A stretch of DNA of 64,000 nt from Gemmobacter sp. 24YEA27 (GTDB taxonomy: Bacteria > Pseudomonadota > Alphaproteobacteria > Rhodobacterales > Rhodobacteraceae), in the NCBI RefSeq assembly GCF_030052995.1, contig NZ_JASJPW010000001.1:802501-866500 (forward strand). Direction: 5' to 3'. The position numbers and the translations under genes were made by a program. Below, piece by piece: positions 62,948 to 64,000 of this stretch; within the stretch, counting starts at the first letter, position 1; each line of letters opens with the position of its first letter. A model generated the notes under the pieces. That model was not told the DNA's origin and searched no databases. It was given only the letters and a program-made list of their open reading frames with translations.

Positions 62948-64000
62948 ATGATTTCAGCCATGAATAGCCAGGCGACAACGGCGGTACTCGTGATCGGCGA
63001 TGGGCTCTCCGGGGCGCTCGTGGCGGCGGCTTTGCTGCGCCAGGGCGCCGCCGTGATCCTGATCGGCGAGAATGGCCGGCCGGGGCAGGGCACTGCCTAT
63101 GCCGCGGGTGCGGATATCCATCAGGCCAACGGTCCGGCCTCGGCGCTGAGCGCTGACCCTGCTGACCCGGATCATTTCAGCCGCTGGCTGGAGCACCGCT
63201 ATGCCGGTGGTCCGATCCCCGGGGCGGGCCGCAGGCACGGGCGGCGGATGTCTTTGTGCCGCGCTGGCTCTACGGGCGTTATGCCGCTTCGATCCTGGAG
63301 GCGGCTGCGCTGAATGGGGGCCTGACCTGCATCACGGGTGAGGTCACCGACCTCTCGCCGAAGGCGGGCGGGTTCAGTGCCAGGCTGGCGGATGGGCGCG
63401 AATTTCCAGGCAGCCATGCCGTGCTGGCAACGGGGCTGCATTTTTCGCGCCCCGATGCAGGCCAGGCTGCGGGTAAAGCCATTGCCCCCTGGGACATCGC
63501 GCGGATGCGCGCGCTGCCGCCGGGGGCGGAAGTGGCGATCATCGGTTCGGGGCTGAGTATGGTCGATGCGGTGGCTTCGCTGGCAGAGGCGGGCCATCAC
63601 GGCCATATCACGGTGTTTTCGCGCCACGGCCGCCGGCCAGAGCCGCGTCGGCTGGCGCCGGAATGGCCGGATTACCTCGCCGACCTGCCTGACCGCATCA
63701 CCATCCGCGCGCTTTTCGCGCTGGTGGTCCGGGAATGCCGGCTCGCGCAGGCCTCGGGCGGCGACTGGCAATCGCCGCTGGATCTGGTGCGGGCCCATAT
63801 CGGGCGCTGGTGGCGGGCTTCTGACCCAGGTGAAAAACGGCGCTTTCAGCGCCATGTCCGCAGCCTGTGGGAGGTCCACCATCACCGCGCCCCGCCCATC
63901 GGTTATGCCCATGTCAGTGCGGCCGCGCGTGAGGGGCGGCTGCATCAGGTCGCCTCGACCGTGCAGGGGATCAGGGAGGGCCGGGGCGTGACGATCCGCC
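62948..64000 (+). pseudogene. FAD/NAD(P)-binding protein, COG4529-like (one apparent frameshift; 3' end beyond window)
   Basis: N-terminal dinucleotide-binding motif VLVIGDGLSGALVAAALLRQ and PGQGTAYAAGADIHQANGPAS fit the NAD_binding_9 family of FAD-dependent proteins. The frame breaks in the run CCCCGGGG at 63217-63224; one extra base continues with RAADVFVPRWLYGRYAASIL, a second Rossmann motif (VAIIGSGLSMVDAVASLAEAG) and onwards to the window edge. Start is 62948 or 62960. It is co-directional with paralogue 4. It could supply redox chemistry to the monooxygenase pathway, but this is only context. Confidence 0.78.

Noticed and set aside
1..64000. CRISPR arrays, tRNA or rRNA genes, phage modules
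   Set aside because: Reading through intergenic stretches I found no regularly spaced repeats, no cloverleaf-like sequence with a tRNA CCA-end context, and no phage structural or integrase genes.

Overview
The window is high-GC DNA with dense, mostly co-directional operons, ATGA/GTGA start-stop overlaps and many ABC transporters. Protein content and style (formate dehydrogenase-N, MocR regulators, PotABCD-type, RbsABC-type and MalEFGK-type ABC systems, Tat-exported binding proteins) suggest an alphaproteobacterium, most likely Rhodobacterales (Paracoccus/Rhodobacter relatives). It reads as a catabolic accessory region with one insertion sequence. I saw no tRNA, rRNA, CRISPR array or phage module.

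Layout. 1-3504 (minus): a two-component system (cache-domain histidine kinase, cut by the window edge, and an NtrC-like response regulator with neither GAFTGA loop nor HTH) and a LysR regulator. 3966-9487 (plus): formate dehydrogenase-N operon fdnGHI-fdhE. 9617-18130: a GMC oxidoreductase, a MocR regulator, an enolase-superfamily enzyme and a PotDABC-like transporter; a 20-bp operator-like repeat precedes both the enolase-type gene and the transporter. 18151-30594: a coherent sugar-phosphate module with a fused class II aldolase/short-chain dehydrogenase, a SorC-type regulator, MtnA and MtnK, a ribose-type ABC transporter, a two-subunit transketolase and a RuBisCO-like protein. Both divergent promoters carry TGTCAA boxes, so I infer that the SorC protein controls the whole module.

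30598-49862 is an amino-sugar island: a MalEFGK-like transporter and Gfo/Idh/MocA dehydrogenase, NagA, a ROK kinase, a D-threonine-aldolase-like enzyme, two M81 (MlrC-like) peptidases, an NTF2-like protein, an RpiR regulator, an SDR, a GH20 hexosaminidase, an MFS transporter, CutC, NagB and RidA. TGAAA-N4/5-TTTCA-like inverted repeats stand before three of its transcription units. 49950-52740 is a debris zone: a truncated siderophore-type ABC ATPase and an IS5-family element flanked by CTAG.

52762-64000 is a second unusual system: a ribose-type ATPase and permease, a luciferase-like flavin monooxygenase and three tandem paralogous Tat-exported binding proteins on the minus strand, with a fourth paralogue and an FAD/NAD(P)-binding protein diverging on the plus strand.

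A caution for all readers: at least seven otherwise healthy-looking reading-frame breaks in six genes sit in short G or C runs, and each is repaired by adding one base. The transposase has a similar defect in a T/C run. This is the signature of assembly indels; several genes called broken here may be intact in the organism.
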